A stretch of 64,000 nt of DNA from Lamellibrachia columna (GCA_963662155.1 OY759263.1:41369584-41433583), one strand, 5' to 3'. Shown: positions 43,042 to 54,778, counted from the stretch's first letter. A program made the numbers and translations. The notes: generated from the letters alone by a model not told the origin.

Positions 43042-45315
43042 CAGGGCTTAAATTTGCGAGCTGTGGCTCGTCAATGCCAATGGCAATAGCGCCCAAAGTT
43101 GCAACTTTGCGTATGTTACGCAAATCATTCAAAGACAAAGGAAACATTTAGCAGCCGACGTAAAACCGGTCTCTGTGGACGAAAGCATCCTCGTTTTGAC
43201 TGTGCCTGTCGCTAGTTCGTTTCGTTCCACTATGCGTCACCACTCTACGTGCACATCGAAATGAGCGCGTCTTTTTCACAAAAAGTTATACCTATCACAC
43301 ATCACACCTGCATTTCATTAGACTATAATCACGAATTGGCTTAGACCTCTGAAATATCGTGTCGAAAGTCACTGACAGAATTTCAGAATGAATTCTACGA
43401 CCACAAGCACGGCACTTGCGTTTTCGTATCATTCCGACATTCGGGGGATTCGCCATATAATATTTTCGTTGTTAGGCCTACTTGTATTCGCCGCAGTTTG
43501 AAGTAAGATAATTACCACATCACCGTGATTAATAATTGTTTCACGAAATATTTAAAGTATTGTAGTATCTAGCGTGTGTCATGACACGTGCTGCATGGCA
43601 ATGCCAATGGGTCTAACTTTGAAATGAGTTTGTGTGCCGAACATGGACGATAACGGGGAAGTCGAATGTTTTCGTGCCGTGGTTGGAATTACAAACCGGC
43701 ATCACTACACATATATTTTGATAAATATTGCTAGACTTTGTGAACGTATTTGCTGTGAGAATGTAATTAGGCACGACTGCCGGTGCACTACCAACGCCAA
43801 CGGTGTCGGTGGGAATAGCCCTGGGCATGGTAACTAGTAGGCAAAGTCAATCGCCATACATTTTTTTTTCTATCTGGCTGTTGCTGTTGTAAGGCGAAGT
43901 TCTCGCTCGGCGGAAACGTAAGTATTTTCGTGAAACCTGAAACCTTACAACAACGCCATAAACAGAGCAATAAACACGTCTTTCGTGTCTGTATGCATTC
44001 TTATATGTATATCACTATAGTTACCTGACAATACCCATGTAAAAGTTTGAAATTATTACCTTTTCGTCAGAACGCATGTGCTTGTCCAAATTTTTATATA
44101 ACCGGATGTTGTTGTGAGCGAGATTACCAAACGGGATTCTCGTATATCAATATAAGGTTACGCAAAGAATTGCCGTCTGTCCTGCTGGGCCACTCTGGCC
44201 TCATTCTACACGAAATCGCGTTTGATCATGTGACCCAAAGGCAACATCACGTGCACAGTATAGCGGCTATTTATGAAATATTTTCTGTGTGACCGACAAA
44301 TGTACTCATAAATAATTATTTGGAGCACATTTCTTCAGTTTCTTGACGCCCAAGTGTCGGTTGTATGTCACGGAATACACACGTGAAACGGTTAGTGCGT
44401 ATCGGTTTTAAAACTTAAGTTATTAGTTCCGTAGCCATTTGGCCACAGAAAGCCCAAAACGGCGCTTACAAATTTTGGTTTCCCGGCGTGGACGTCCGCT
44501 CCAAAGCTTCAAGAGTGGGGCGGACGAGTCTGCCTAGGTAACTAGTATTGCCTATTGGGGACAGGTTGCCAAAAGTGCGATAATCCGGCTTTTCTGTTTC
44601 CTCTGAATTCTACCGAATTCTAATTTTTACCTGATTATGTCTGCTAGTTTATGCAAGTAGTTTTCTAGCGGTATGATTAAAACTTCTATTAAACATAATT
44701 CTGAGCTTCAGAAGAGAAACATGGTCGGATTACCCTTAAGTCTGGGTGAGGTTGGCATCGATACTGAGTGTAATTTTTTTTCCTTCTGTCACTGTTCCCA
44801 TTTCACTGCCGTCTCCACCACCTGTTACCACTCCCCATCCCTCGCTGTTGTTCTCCCACCTCCGTCACAGTCTACCTCATCTTCTGCCCTTCACTCTGAG
44901 CATATCGGCTCTCTTTGTTAACCTTAACCGTTCCCCTTCCATTCGCTCCATGTGTTCAACCCACTTTAACCAACTCCTCACCAGCTTCCTCCTTAAACTC
45001 TCTTTCACACCAACCTCCTCCCTCAGCTCCGGCATTCTTCCCTTGTTTACTTTTTTCACTCCTGCAATTTTTGTCACCCAGTTAATTCCGCACACTTGGA
45101 CTTTCTCTTGTTAGTTTTCCTCATCGCCATAGTCTGTTATATTATAGACTGGATATGCTGGTGTTACGCACAAACTATGTACCTTAGTATCTGGTAATTA
45201 ATAGATGAAACCTGCTATCCCGGCCAATTGGCTCCTAAATTTTATTGTTGGCCCCTAATTTTTAAAGTTCAGGGGCCAGCTGGCCCCTAAAATTTCAGGC
45301 GAATTTTATGCCCTG
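43042..45315. mobile_element. hAT-like element (CAGGGC termini, 5-bp target duplication), 2274 bp
   Basis: Begins CAGGGCTTAAATTTGCG and ends (minus strand) CAGGGCATAAAATTCGCC. The target duplication AGCTC is at 43037-43041 and 45316-45320, and the undisturbed target is visible at 5479-5483 in the other hAT copy. The 5-bp duplication fits hAT5-like or a related group; the class is an inference. Its interior is GC- and CpG-richer than its surroundings and carries a LINE fragment. No intact transposase frame. Confidence 0.78.
44738..45110 (-). mobile_element. LINE C-terminal fragment inside the hAT-like element
   Basis: On the minus strand it reads LRRKLVRSWLKWVEHMERME then GERLRLTKRADMLRVKGRRR, the RT-distal region (WxGHVxRM, AKRAD..GRRxRG) common in endonuclease-RT LINEs. 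Upstream there are stops. Related to 13130-13300. Confidence 0.7.
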
Positions 45316-46228
45316 AGCTCACACAAACATTGAAACAACACACTTTAGCAGCTAGCTGGGTTGGTTACCTGGTACCAGCTGGGGCTAGAATTGATCAGAA
45401 GACAGACCAGTACAACAGAGGACTGCTGTTGTTAATTGCAATTAAGATTTTAGTGCCCTGTCTAGAATGTCCATGATATTATGGGTCAACTTGAATAAGC
45501 CATTGATGGGTCAAGTGGCAGAGTATCAATTATTTAGTTACGTAGAGTAATCATTATTATGAATTTATTAAACATTTCAATATATATTTTATTCGTGAAA
45601 GTCAAATACTGTTTAATGCTGACGTAAGCTGACAATGGGCGAAAATAGGTGAAGTTCTCGATCCACGATGCACGTTCGCTCACGAATATCAGAATTGTGT
45701 CAGTGTATGGGGATTACCAATACAATGTCGAAATCCAAATCTTAATATTTATAACACACATTGGAAACTGACTATAGTTTATATGGTGCAACGGAGACAT
45801 TTGCATCATGGTTTGAGATGGCGTTCAAGCGTTGTGTGCTCGAAGTTACATTTTATGTCAACGGCCCTATGCCAATATTTTGGCTTCGTTCACTGACCTA
45901 TATATAAAATAGTGGTTGCGTCGATTTCCCAAAGAGAAGTTTGTATGCAAATATGATCGCGAACTGGCCTGCTATTGGATGATATTAATAGCTTTTGGCT
46001 TGGCGACCAGACACAGTTTATGAAATGTTGACGTTGGAGCGCCACCAGCAGAAGCGGTTTCGCAAAAAAATGTAACGAAAATATACTGCGAAGTAAATAA
46101 AAGTAACGAAGTAAAAAGTCACGTTATTTTAGATAAAACTACTTCGTTACAAGTAAAAATTCTACTTCGTTGCATGCCAATTACTTGAAATAACTACCCA
46201 AGTATTGTGACGAAGTACTTTTACTTCG
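45316..46228. mobile_element. Second hAT copy, right segment
   Basis: Follows 5479-6380 of the uninterrupted copy with scattered small deletions and ends tacttttacttcgttacatg just before the last terminal bases, which are replaced by a (TC)n tract. Confidence 0.85.
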
Positions 46229-46273
46229 TTACATGTCAACTCTCCCTCTCCCTCTCCCTCTCTCTCTCTCTCT

Positions 46274-47850
46274 TAATACTGTTCGCAATCTTGGTGTTGT
46301 CTTTCATAGTGACTTCAACTTTCGCCAGCATATTTCTCAAGTATGTACTCTTGAGTGCCGAATAAGCGTCCCTATACGCGTATTTATATGATGAAAAATG
46401 CCACCCTATACGCACCTTATTTGGCATTATACTATTATTAAATTTAGACATTTGTACCAGCCTATATTTTCTGATAAACGAGGCAAATTATGCAAGGTAT
46501 AACTTTTAGGGCAGCAATCGCTCTCACTCCCTATTGCTAGCGCTAATCAATCATCCACGGAGCGGTTTACCGCTCGCGCTAAAATCACCAACTAGAGCCT
46601 GCATGTGGCTCCTTCTGACGGCTATGTTTTTATCCTTTCGAGTAGTGAATTTAGCGGGATCCCGTGCTTTTGAGGATCCTAGATTTTTATTCTGAAGCGT
46701 TAGACCGTTAGATTTCCATGATTAGATGAATCGGTCAGAATCCTTAGCTCGACATGGTATATTATTAGTTAAAACGCCACTATCGCGTATTCACTTCAAT
46801 AAAACTTTAATGGCTATTTAAAAACGAAAATACCCGTTTTTTCGCAGATATAAAACGCGGTTACTATATCTGCGGTGATGCGACGTGAATATGTACAAAG
46901 TTTATGCATATTCGGAGGGGAAAAAACGAAATACACGGAGATCCGCGTAGTTTACTAAGGACGCCTTCACGTCAAGTCAAGCAATTTGGCTTCGGCGCTA
47001 AAAAGACAAATATACTAGTGACTTTTTCGCACTATACTATTATTTGTTTTGAACAATATGCCCCCCCCCTTATACTGTTATTCGGCACTATACTATTATT
47101 AAATTTGACCGATTTGCCACCCTATACTTTTATTTGGCCTATACGTTTATTTGGCACTCAAGAGTAAATCCTGTTTCTATCATATCCGTGGTCTCCGTCG
47201 AATTCAGCGTCACATATCCACATCTACTGCTAAAACAATATCAATGGCATTAATTAGTAGGTCATCTGGACTATTGTAATTCACTACTAAATAACATTGC
47301 TAAAAGATACTTGGCTAAACTCCAACGAGTGAAAAATTGTCTGGCACGTGTGGTTCTCAGGGCACCTCGGTTTTCACCGTCACTACCACTACTTAAACAG
47401 TTGCACTGGCTTCCAGTTTCTTATCGAATTAATTTTAAGCTGTCCACTCTTACATATCGTGCTCTATCTACACAACAACCACCCTACTTGGCTAGTCTCC
47501 TGCATCTTTCAAATACCCCAGGCAGCTGAGATTATCAATTTCACAACAACTTATTGTACCTAAAACAAAACTTAACTTGGGTAAACGTGCTTTCTCTGTC
47601 GCTGCGCCTAGGGTCTGGATTGAACTCCCTATCACTTTGAAAACATCTGAAACTATTGCTATTTTCCGAAAAAAAACTCAAGACATCTATTCCAAATTGC
47701 ATTTCCACCATAAATATTCGGTTGTCCCTCGTTCTGATACAGACTTTTGCGCGTCCCTGTTCACGATTATGCTTAATGATTCTGTTTTGTTGCGCCTCTG
47801 AGCTCAGGTTCCTGAGGATATAGGCGCCATAGAAGTTAATTATTATTAAA
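46274..47850 (+). mobile_element. LINE 3' fragment (L2/Jockey-like C-terminus), interrupted
   Basis: The + strand translation starts LNTVRNLGVVFHSDFNFRQH and, beyond an inserted element, continues KLQRVKNCLARVVLRAPRFS, QLHWLPVSYRINFKLSTLTY, and ends SVLLRL stop, followed by a 3' UTR with gcgcctctgagctcaggttc and a (TTA)n tail at 47840. The HWLPV..RI.FK motif is the conserved end of many LINE ORF2s. It has several frameshifts. The same 3' tail occurs at 33185-33302. Confidence 0.85.
46348..47164. mobile_element. TA-target inverted-repeat element, 817 bp
   Basis: Termini CTCTTGAGTGCCGAATAA (left) and, on the minus strand, CTCTTGAGTGCCAAATAAAC (right). Flanked by TA (46346-46347, 47165-47166). 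Removing it restores the LINE frame ..CAAGTA/AATCCTGT. TA target and imperfect 18-bp TIR fit the Tc1/mariner group as a non-autonomous copy. Confidence 0.87.
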
Positions 47851-47907
47851 ACAAACAATTGTCAAGACCAGTTAAAAGGCTACTAGCCTAGAAGAGCTCA
47901 AGAGGAC

Positions 47908-47941
47908 GTATGTATGTATGTATGTATGTATGTATGTATGT
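47908..47941. repeat. (GTAT)n microsatellite
   Basis: About eight perfect tetranucleotide copies. Confidence 0.95.
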
Positions 47942-48079
47942 ATTAAAAGGGACCAATGCGAGTGTATTCCACCAATCCGCCAGGTGGCACCACCACATAG
48001 TGAGGTGCGTAATGCCAGCAGGCGGCAGCACACTCAAAGGGCTTGGGTGATCAAGGCTACATGTCATGGCGTTCGAATT

Positions 48080-48165
48080 GATTTCAGTCATTCGCGGATT
48101 TCACGTATACAAACAGCGTTGGGACCCTAAAATCGGAGAAAAAGTTCAGTGTGTATTCTGAAATT
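48080..48165 (+). pseudogene. HIRAN-like domain fragment
   Basis: After an acceptor-like atttcag (about 48087), the frame reads IRGFHVYKQRWDPKIGEKVQ then CVF and a stop. The pattern IRGxHVYxxxWxPxxGExxQC is the start of a HIRAN-type module often found as a repeated, transposon-associated gene in invertebrate genomes. Only the first 24 residues are present. Confidence 0.45.
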
Positions 48166-48176
48166 GTTGTCGCAGG

Positions 48177-48243
48177 TGACTCTTCAGCGGAGGAGGAGGA
48201 CGATGATGATGATTACTATGGATCATCTAGCCCAGGCCACTGA
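48177..48243 (+). CDS. Candidate terminal exon with acidic tail
   Basis: After a good acceptor (ttgttgtcgcag) the frame gives GDSSAEEEDDDDDYYGSSSP then GH and stop. Phase and partner exon are unknown; it follows the HIRAN-like fragment by a few bases. It may be a real last exon of a decayed gene or chance. Confidence 0.25.
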
Positions 48244-48524
48244 ACACTGAAAATGTAATTGAAGACAGTATTTGATGCAAGAAAAAACAAGAACTTATGT
48301 AATGCCTAAAAACATTTTATTACGTGCAGTAGTTACAATAATTATATCAGTCGATATCTTGCTTTTGTGTTATTTTGTTTAAGTTATTGAATACAGTTTG
48401 TGCATAATAGTTATGTGTTATTTTGAAATGTATAGGAATTTCACGGGAAGGTATGACTTTGAAATAGTGGGGAGCTCCTTTGTTAGAGCGTGCGCCATTA
48501 TTAGAATGAACACGGTATACCAGT

Positions 48525-48663
48525 TATGTGAGGGTCAATATCTTCTACCATAATGTTTAATTCATTTTTCTTATTTAATATGCTCCCTGCATTGAAATAC
48601 GCATTTATAACTAGCTTCAGAAATATTTCCCAGACATTTTGTTACTGGTTTGTGTGTTCTAGT
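48525..48663 (-). mobile_element. CR1 ORF2 5' fragment (left of LTR element)
   Basis: gtgagggtcaatatcttcta through tgtgttctagt matches 40345-40490 of the intact CR1 (ORF2 N-terminus). It continues at 52374, so the Gypsy element at 48664-52373 is inserted in it. Confidence 0.85.
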
Positions 48664-48821
48664 TGTAGAGTTACCCCTGTGTTGGACGTTTCCGGTACGA
48701 TGCCGCAGAACACACTGGACAGGCAGTTACATCCATGATGCTTTGCGTGATGGGCCTCGCCATCTTGCTGGCTAATAAAATGTGTTTTACATCTTCTCTC
48801 TGTGGTTTATGCAATATAGCA
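48664..48821 (+). repeat. 5' LTR of Gypsy element
   Basis: 158 bp, TGTAGAGTTACC ... GCAATATAGCA, with AATAAA at about 48774. It matches the 3' LTR at 52211-52373 closely. A candidate primer-binding site, tggtagcagcg, follows 2 bp later at 48824. Confidence 0.87.
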
Positions 48822-48843
48822 CATGGTAGCAGCGTTTAACGAA

Positions 48844-49615
48844 CATGGCCAATGAAGAGGTACGTCAATAATTAGCGACTCAACTTCCCCTTCCGGGGAA
48901 ATTCGACGGCGCCAACGGTTCTGCACAAACCGAGTTGTGTGCTAAATGGGCCAAACGATTTGAGTGCTATCGAGTAGCGTCAGAGCTATAAGCGAAGCCG
49001 CAGACGGAGCAAGTTAGTACTTGGCTGTACGCAGTGGGATATTTCGCGGACGCTAGACTAACTACGCTAAAGATATGCGTCGTACGCCGAGGTCAAGACG
49101 GCTATTGACCAATATTTCAACGTCAGAAGAAACACCATCGTCGAACGAGCCATTCGACAATTTTATTCAAGACATTTATTGAATGGCAGAAGACTCTAAT
49201 TATGGTGAACTAAGGGACGAGCTAATTCGCGACAGAATAGTCGCAGATTATGCGCCAGGCGGAGGCAGGCAAGCTAGACAGAGACTTTGTCAGAGGAGTG
49301 GTAAGCATGCCCTCCAGTGCCCGCGGAATCGATCACGTCAGACCAGCTGGTAAAACAGTCCCCAGTAGACGGAGTAAAAAATCAAAACGAAGCTACACGC
49401 GCACCAATGACATGGCGAGTAGCTGTCAATGGTGCGGCCATCAACCAGCACATGACAGACAGAGATGTCCAGCTAAAAACGACAAGTGTCGTGCGTGTGG
49501 AAAACAGGGTCACTTCCAAGTTGCTTGTGGCAGAATAAATAAGAGACACAGTAGCAAAGTCCATGAAATAAAGAGGGAGGGCGTCCCATTTCTAGGGGAA
49601 ATAAAAGACGAGTGA
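48844..49615 (+). pseudogene. Gag remnant of the Gypsy element
   Basis: ATG GCC AAT... starts at 48844 but hits a stop after eight codons. The following frame (PLPGKFDGANGSAQTE, WAKRFECYRVAS) resembles Gypsy capsid. The region 49250-49615 is open and has two zinc knuckles: CQWCGHQPAHDRQRC (CX2CX5HX4C, slightly long) and CRACGKQGHFQVAC (CX2CX4HX4C). Confidence 0.82.
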
Positions 49616-52125
49616 CTATTGGACCGTACGCGTCGGCGTGAACGGTCATGGCACACACTTCAAACATGACACTGGTGCAGCGAAGTCGGTCACAAATGAC
49701 AGTAAGCAATGGCTTAAACAAGTATAGCTCCACAGGAGTCATAGGAAACTTCGTGGACCTGTTGGCACCCGTCTGTCGTTCAGGGGCATACTACTAGCCA
49801 CCCTGAAGTACAGTGGCAAAGTAGTAGTAGTAGTAGGTTTGATGACGTTGATGAAGTGAGTGACTCACCAGTGAATTTCAAAACAGAATTCTCAAGTCTG
49901 TTTACTGGGCTCGGCAAACTAAAGACTGATTATCATGTGGCACATCGCTCAGATGCTAGACCAGTGTGTTTGTATGCACCGAGGAAGAGCCCGCATCGTC
50001 TTCTGCCGAAAGTGAAAGTAGAATTTTAGGCGATGCTGTTACATGGAGTCATCTCTCCAGTCACAGAGCCAACAGAATGGTGTTCGGGACTTGTTATCGT
50101 TCCCAAGCCATCAGAATCTTCATTGCGCATCTGTGTCGATCTCACACAGCTAAACCGAGCTGTTCTACGCGAGATACACCCCATGCATTCTGTTAATGAG
50201 AGTCTCGCCAAACTGCAAGATATTCACAAAGCTCGATTCCAACAGTGGATTTCGGTAACTTCCTCTGGATGGTGAGTCCAAACTTCTCACAACATCCGTT
50301 TTGAGCGATTCTGTTTCAACAGACTTCCATTTGATATCAGTTCAGCAAGTCAGATTTTCCAACACCCCATGTCAACCATCCTGGAAGGCCAAGAAGGCGT
50401 AATCTGCCATACGGACAACATCCTGATTCATGGCACGATCAAGCCAGAGCACGACAGGCGTGTCAGAGCAGTTCTACAACGCTTACAGCAAGCCGGACTA
50501 ACACTAAACAACAAATGCGAATTCTCAAAGCAATCAGTCAAGTTCCTTGTGCATGTCATCGATGCCTCAGTGATACACGCCGACAGCATTAAGACGACAG
50601 CGATCGCACAGTTCCCAGCGCTCACCAATGTCACAGAACTACAACGCTTCATGGGTATGGTGAACCAAATGGGAAAGTTCATTTCAGGATTAGCTGGTAT
50701 GAACGAACCTTTACGTCAGTTGTTGTGCAAAGACAGGACATGGTTATGGGAAGACGCTCAACAAACTGCCTTCCTACGAGTGAAATACATGCTTGTATCA
50801 CTTGAGGTACTTCCACTCTATGACCTAAACCGCCCAACAGTGATAGCAGCGGTCGCATCTTCGGTGGGGATCGGCGCAGTGCTACTGCAAATTCAAGATG
50901 TTGGTAGATGTCGTCCAGTCTGCTATGCATTCCGAGCTCTCACCGAGACCGATAAACGCCATGCAATTGCAGAGAAGGAAGCACTCGCAGCAACTTGGAC
51001 TTGCGAGAAGTTCATAGAGTATATAGTGGCGCTACACGTCATGCTCGAGGCAGACCACAAACCTCTCATCCCACTTCTGAAAACAACAGAGCTAGCCAAG
51101 ATGCCACCACGCATTCAACAATTTCGTCTGAGACCAATGCGATACAACCCAGTAGTTGCATACGTACCCAGAAAGCATCAGACGACAGCTAACACATTAC
51201 CTCGAGCTCCTGTCAACTTCCCAGAGCAGGCCGATGTCACGTTTGTGGAAGAGGTAGAACATTACGCCAACCACACAGTGACAGTACTTCCAGACCTACA
51301 GGCCACACTTGCCGTTGCTGTGGCCATACTGGGAGAACAAGCGCCACCTCGCAGTAGTCGATGATTTACTATAATTATGACGAACGCATCATGATTCCAA
51401 TGGCCATGCGTTTAGAAATGCTACATTGGATACACCAGGCTCGCACATAAGTGTGTTGGCCGGGACGGTCCAACTGCATAGAATATATGGTTACCAAGTG
51501 TTACCGTGTGCGAAAGATCGCCCAGATACCAAATAACCACTTCTGCCAGCATCATTCCCATCTCGTCTTTAGGAGAGACTTGGCATGGATCTATTCGAGT
51601 TTCGTGGGATTGTGTATATCATTGTAATCGACTACTACTCGATATGCATCGAAATCAAGCGACTCGGCGACCAAAGTGTCATCACAACACTGAAGTCAGA
51701 AAGTGTCATCGCAACACTGAAGGAACTGTTTGCCGTTCATGGCATTCCAGATATCGTCATGTCGGACAACGGGCATCGATTCAGTGAGGACGCATTTCGA
51801 CAGTTCGCTGCAAAGTATGGGTTTGTTCACACAACAAGGTCACCGCGGTACGCACAGGCCAATGGGGAAGCTGAGAGAGCTGTCCGCACAGTGAAAGGGT
51901 TTGCTTAGGAAGAATGAAGATCATTACCTGGCTCTTCTCACATATCGGTCGACTCCATTACAGAATGGATGTAAGTGAAAGCAGATCGTACACTCATACA
52001 ACGGAGACGATTCGATCATCGCCACAGCACACCGATGCTGGCTTAGCTGGAGATACGGACTTTCCAGGTGTGGCAGTGGCCCGATCAGGAAGAGCTGCAA
52101 AGCCGCCTGAACGTTTCGACTTGTA
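49616..52125 (+). pseudogene. Pol remnant: protease, RT, RNase H, integrase
   Basis: Protease HDTGAAKSVT at about 49665. RT blocks from about 49870 (WCSGLVIVPKPSESSLRICV) to 50470; the active site reads HTDN instead of xxDD. RNase H (50800-51050) has VASSVGIGAVLLQ, where the first catalytic Asp is lost, then EKEALAATW and EADHKPL. The 50369-51364 stretch is open. Integrase at 51585-51908 keeps IDYYS, SDNG and NGEAERAV (D, D, E). A typical C-terminus SGRAAKPPERFDL stops at about 52125. There are frameshifts at several joins. Confidence 0.85.
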
Positions 52126-52210
52126 ATCTCAGAAATTCACTATTGAGACATAGCTGCATGTGGACAAGGACTGTAAAGTTCAGCACATGAATGTAAACTC
52201 TGAGGGGGAG

Positions 52211-52373
52211 TGTATAGTTACCCCCACATTGGACGTTTACGGTACGATGCCGTAGAACACACTGGACAGACTTTTACATCCATGCTGCTTTGCGTGATGG
52301 GCCTCGCCATCTTGCTGGCTAATAAAGTGTGCTTTACATCTTCTCTCTGTGGTTTAAGATATGCAATATAACA
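52211..52373 (+). repeat. 3' LTR of Gypsy element
   Basis: 163 bp, TGTATAGTTACC ... GCAATATAACA, with AATAAA at about 52320. It differs from the 5' LTR by a handful of substitutions and a 5-bp gap, so the insertion is old but recognisable. Confidence 0.87.
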
Positions 52374-52430
52374 TATTAGTGGCCTCTTGTCCTGTTTGAG
52401 GGACCTCTAAGTCACCCCCCGTGTATTAGC
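52374..52430 (-). mobile_element. CR1 fragment (right of LTR element)
   Basis: agtggcctcttgtcctgttt then gagggacctctaagtcacccccc matches 40479-40522, the start of CR1 ORF2, continuing the fragment at 48525-48663. The slippery site itself is not preserved here. Confidence 0.75.
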
Positions 52431-53068
52431 CAGACAACATTAATGATATTTTCATGTTATACGTGCCATGGTAGGCAGCGAGCATTAGTCGCAAGCGTGT
52501 TGAATACAGACATTTCCTGTTTGACAGTATATGAGCTATTAAATTATCATACTCGATTTAATATTCCCAATGGTTGAAAGAAACTTGACCTGACGCCAAT
52601 CACTGCTCAGTTGTAATAACATCCACATTGGGTTTGACTGCTTGGTTGGTTAATATTATAGCACATGTTTTGAATCAAGCATAAACTTTCAACTTTTTAT
52701 GAGTTTCATCATTGGCTAAAGACTACATACCGGATTCAACTGAATATTGGACCCTTTTCCACCCATATACCTGGCTGTAGTGACGTGGAAAATAAGAAGA
52801 AGCCGAATGAACTCTATCATTTTATAATTGTTTACAAGTAAAGCTACTCAACAGAACCGCCAAGACAGGTAGGAGCTGCATTATTGCTGTTTTAAAAGTC
52901 GTCAAATTGTGTTGCTGACGACATGCTTGATTTAAAGTTTTTTCCCCATTTTGTGGACATTCGTCGGGCTGGTGCTTCAGTGCATAAAGTAGTAGCCATA
53001 TCAAACTAGGAATTATTGGAAAAGACTATATCAGCTTTCCGAACATGTCCATGTTCTCGAAACATCTC
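52431..53068. other. Intron or intergenic, nothing recognised
   Basis: No exon or transposon terminus that I can support. Confidence 0.5.
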
Positions 53069-53935
53069 CATATTCACAAGTAGATGTTGTCTTCTTAGAT
53101 TTTCAGAAAGGTTTCGATAAAATGTCACATCAAAGATTGCTACTTAAAGCCCATGGCATACGCAATGATGTCATCAACTGGATAGAAACATTGTTTATGC
53201 ACAGAAGACAGAGAATAACAGTAGATGATGAGATTTCAAACTGAAAATCTGTTTTGAGTGGGGTATCACAGGGATCAATATTAGGACCTTACTATTTTTA
53301 ATATATATAACTGATTTGGAAGATGACATATCTAGCAAAGTGCTGAAATTTGCAGATGACACAAAAGTATTTAGAAAAAGGCAACAACATTTTAGAGCTA
53401 ATTTGGAGAACTATCACATATAAGGAGAAACAGTTCATTGTATCCCTGTACAAAGCAGTAGCTAGACCGCATTTGGAATATTACATGGAGGCCATATTGT
53501 AATAGGGACATAGACAAGCTAGAACATTTGCAACAAAGAGCTACTAAAATGATTACAGAATTGAGAGATCTTTATTATGATAACCGCTTATTGTAATGTG
53601 GTTTGACAACACTAGAGATCAGGAGACTAAGAGAAGACCAAATACAAGTGTTTAAAATAGTGAATAGTTATGAGGATATTGATAGGAATATGTTCTTCAA
53701 ATTTAAAGAAGGCAGTAGAACCAGAAGACACAAAGCAGCATCAAGTTAAGGAAAAATCTGTGTTGGACATGAGAAAGTACACATTCTCACAGAGATAAAT
53801 GAATGGAACAAACTGTCAAATAATTGAGTTTTTGTTAGTAGTGTGATTATGTTTGAACATATAATTGACAGATATCTGATAAGGGTGGGTTATACATAAA
53901 TGATAAAATTGTTGGACTCTCGATAAGCCAGTGGC
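53069..53935 (+). mobile_element. CR1-like LINE fragment, decayed
   Basis: The + strand shows broken RT blocks (VVFLDFQKGFDKMSHQRLLL, SGVSQGSILGP, KFADDTKVF) then a jump to the C-terminal region and 3' end gttggactctcgataagcca. An internal deletion removes about 200 codons after FADD. Multiple stops. Closest to the 965-1900 subfamily. Confidence 0.85.
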
Positions 53936-54020
53936 TTACTTGTCCACTTGCCATCTGGAACTTGTAGTTGGGTTTCAGTCGCAGCCTGTTGTACTCTTTA
54001 AACGTAACCACGATACTCAC

Positions 54021-54137
54021 CTGTCTCACACCTACGTCCGGTGTACCCTCTCATGCAATAGCAGATAAAGCCTTCCGAACCAGCGTCGCAATCACCGCCG
54101 TTCATGCACGGGAAGTTCTTACACGCTTGCCATATAT
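54021..54137 (-). CDS. EGF-like exon
   Basis: Acceptor tatttgtag right of 54137; donor gtgagt at 54015-54020. 117 bp, phase 1-1: IWQACKNFPCMNGGDCDAGS, then EGFICYCMRGYTGRRCETG. Six cysteines, EGF spacing. It is the first EGF exon downstream of the signal-peptide exon at 54467-54778, 330 bp away. Confidence 0.87.
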
Positions 54138-54466
54138 CTACAAATACAATTCAAAATGATATTACTATTCATATATTTTTATTTTGTTTTAAGTGCAAGC
54201 TGTTATTTCATGTATCACCATAAATATACAATATCAGTTTAGAAACGATTGAATTAATATCCCAACTTCTGCGAAGGCAATAATCCTGTGTTTCACCTCG
54301 AACATTTAATTGTGCTGATATAATGTTATCGCATTAACCAGCATTATCAAACATTCATCTGATAATTCATTTCGCACCACAATATATTTAAACTGACAAG
54401 AACATTAAGGTCTTGCTCGTGAACACAATTCCCATATGTTTGTTACCAATGACATACCAAAACAAT

Positions 54467-54778
54467 TCAAAATAATCTGGTCCATTCGTTTAACTGTTTT
54501 CCGTGACCTGGTAATTTCCAGGAACTGCTTTCTTTCATCCATTTTCTCAGTAAAGAAGAACAAAGCACGTCAATATTTCCAATGACTTCTTCCATTAAAT
54601 ATTTATTGTGTTGTGATAGACGGAACAAAATATCACAAACTAACTCAACAATTTCAATTATTAGTTCCATAATGCCTTCATCCAGCTTCGGTCTAAAGTA
54701 TCTCGCTATGCTAAATTTACAGTAACAAGGAATGCAAAACAACACGAAGACAAACGGTAATACTCTTAGACTTGCCAT
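54467..54778 (-). CDS. Signal-peptide exon (copy A)
   Basis: ATG at 54778 in a good context (aagcATGG). [20 protein letters not shown] is a clear signal peptide, cleavage probably after CYC. The mature start [20 protein letters not shown] leads into an amphipathic helical region with one or two cysteines. The frame stays open to a TGA at 54467 (103 codons). No convincing phase-1 donor was found; accag/gtcacg at about 54507 is weak. It is either exon 1 of the EGF/Ly6 gene or a small secreted protein on its own. Copy B is at 61521-61812. The family is not recognised. Confidence 0.65.
   Translation of the reverse strand: MASLRVLPFVFVLFCIPCYCKFSIARYFRPKLDEGIMELIIEIVELVCDILFRLSQHNKYLMEEVIGNIDVLCSSLLRKWMKESSSWKLPGHGKQLNEWTRLF

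Larger units (their letters stand above)
48664..52373 (+). mobile_element. Degraded Gypsy-type LTR retrotransposon, 3.7 kb, with both LTRs
   Basis: 5' LTR, PBS, gag with two zinc knuckles, protease, RT-RNase H, integrase, polypurine tract gagggggag (52202-52210), 3' LTR. The order PR-RT-RH-IN is the Ty3/Gypsy order. Unusually short LTRs (about 160 bp). Flanked by CR1 sequence on both sides; the bases tagt occur at both junctions and are a candidate target duplication. Multiple stops make it non-autonomous. Confidence 0.9.
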
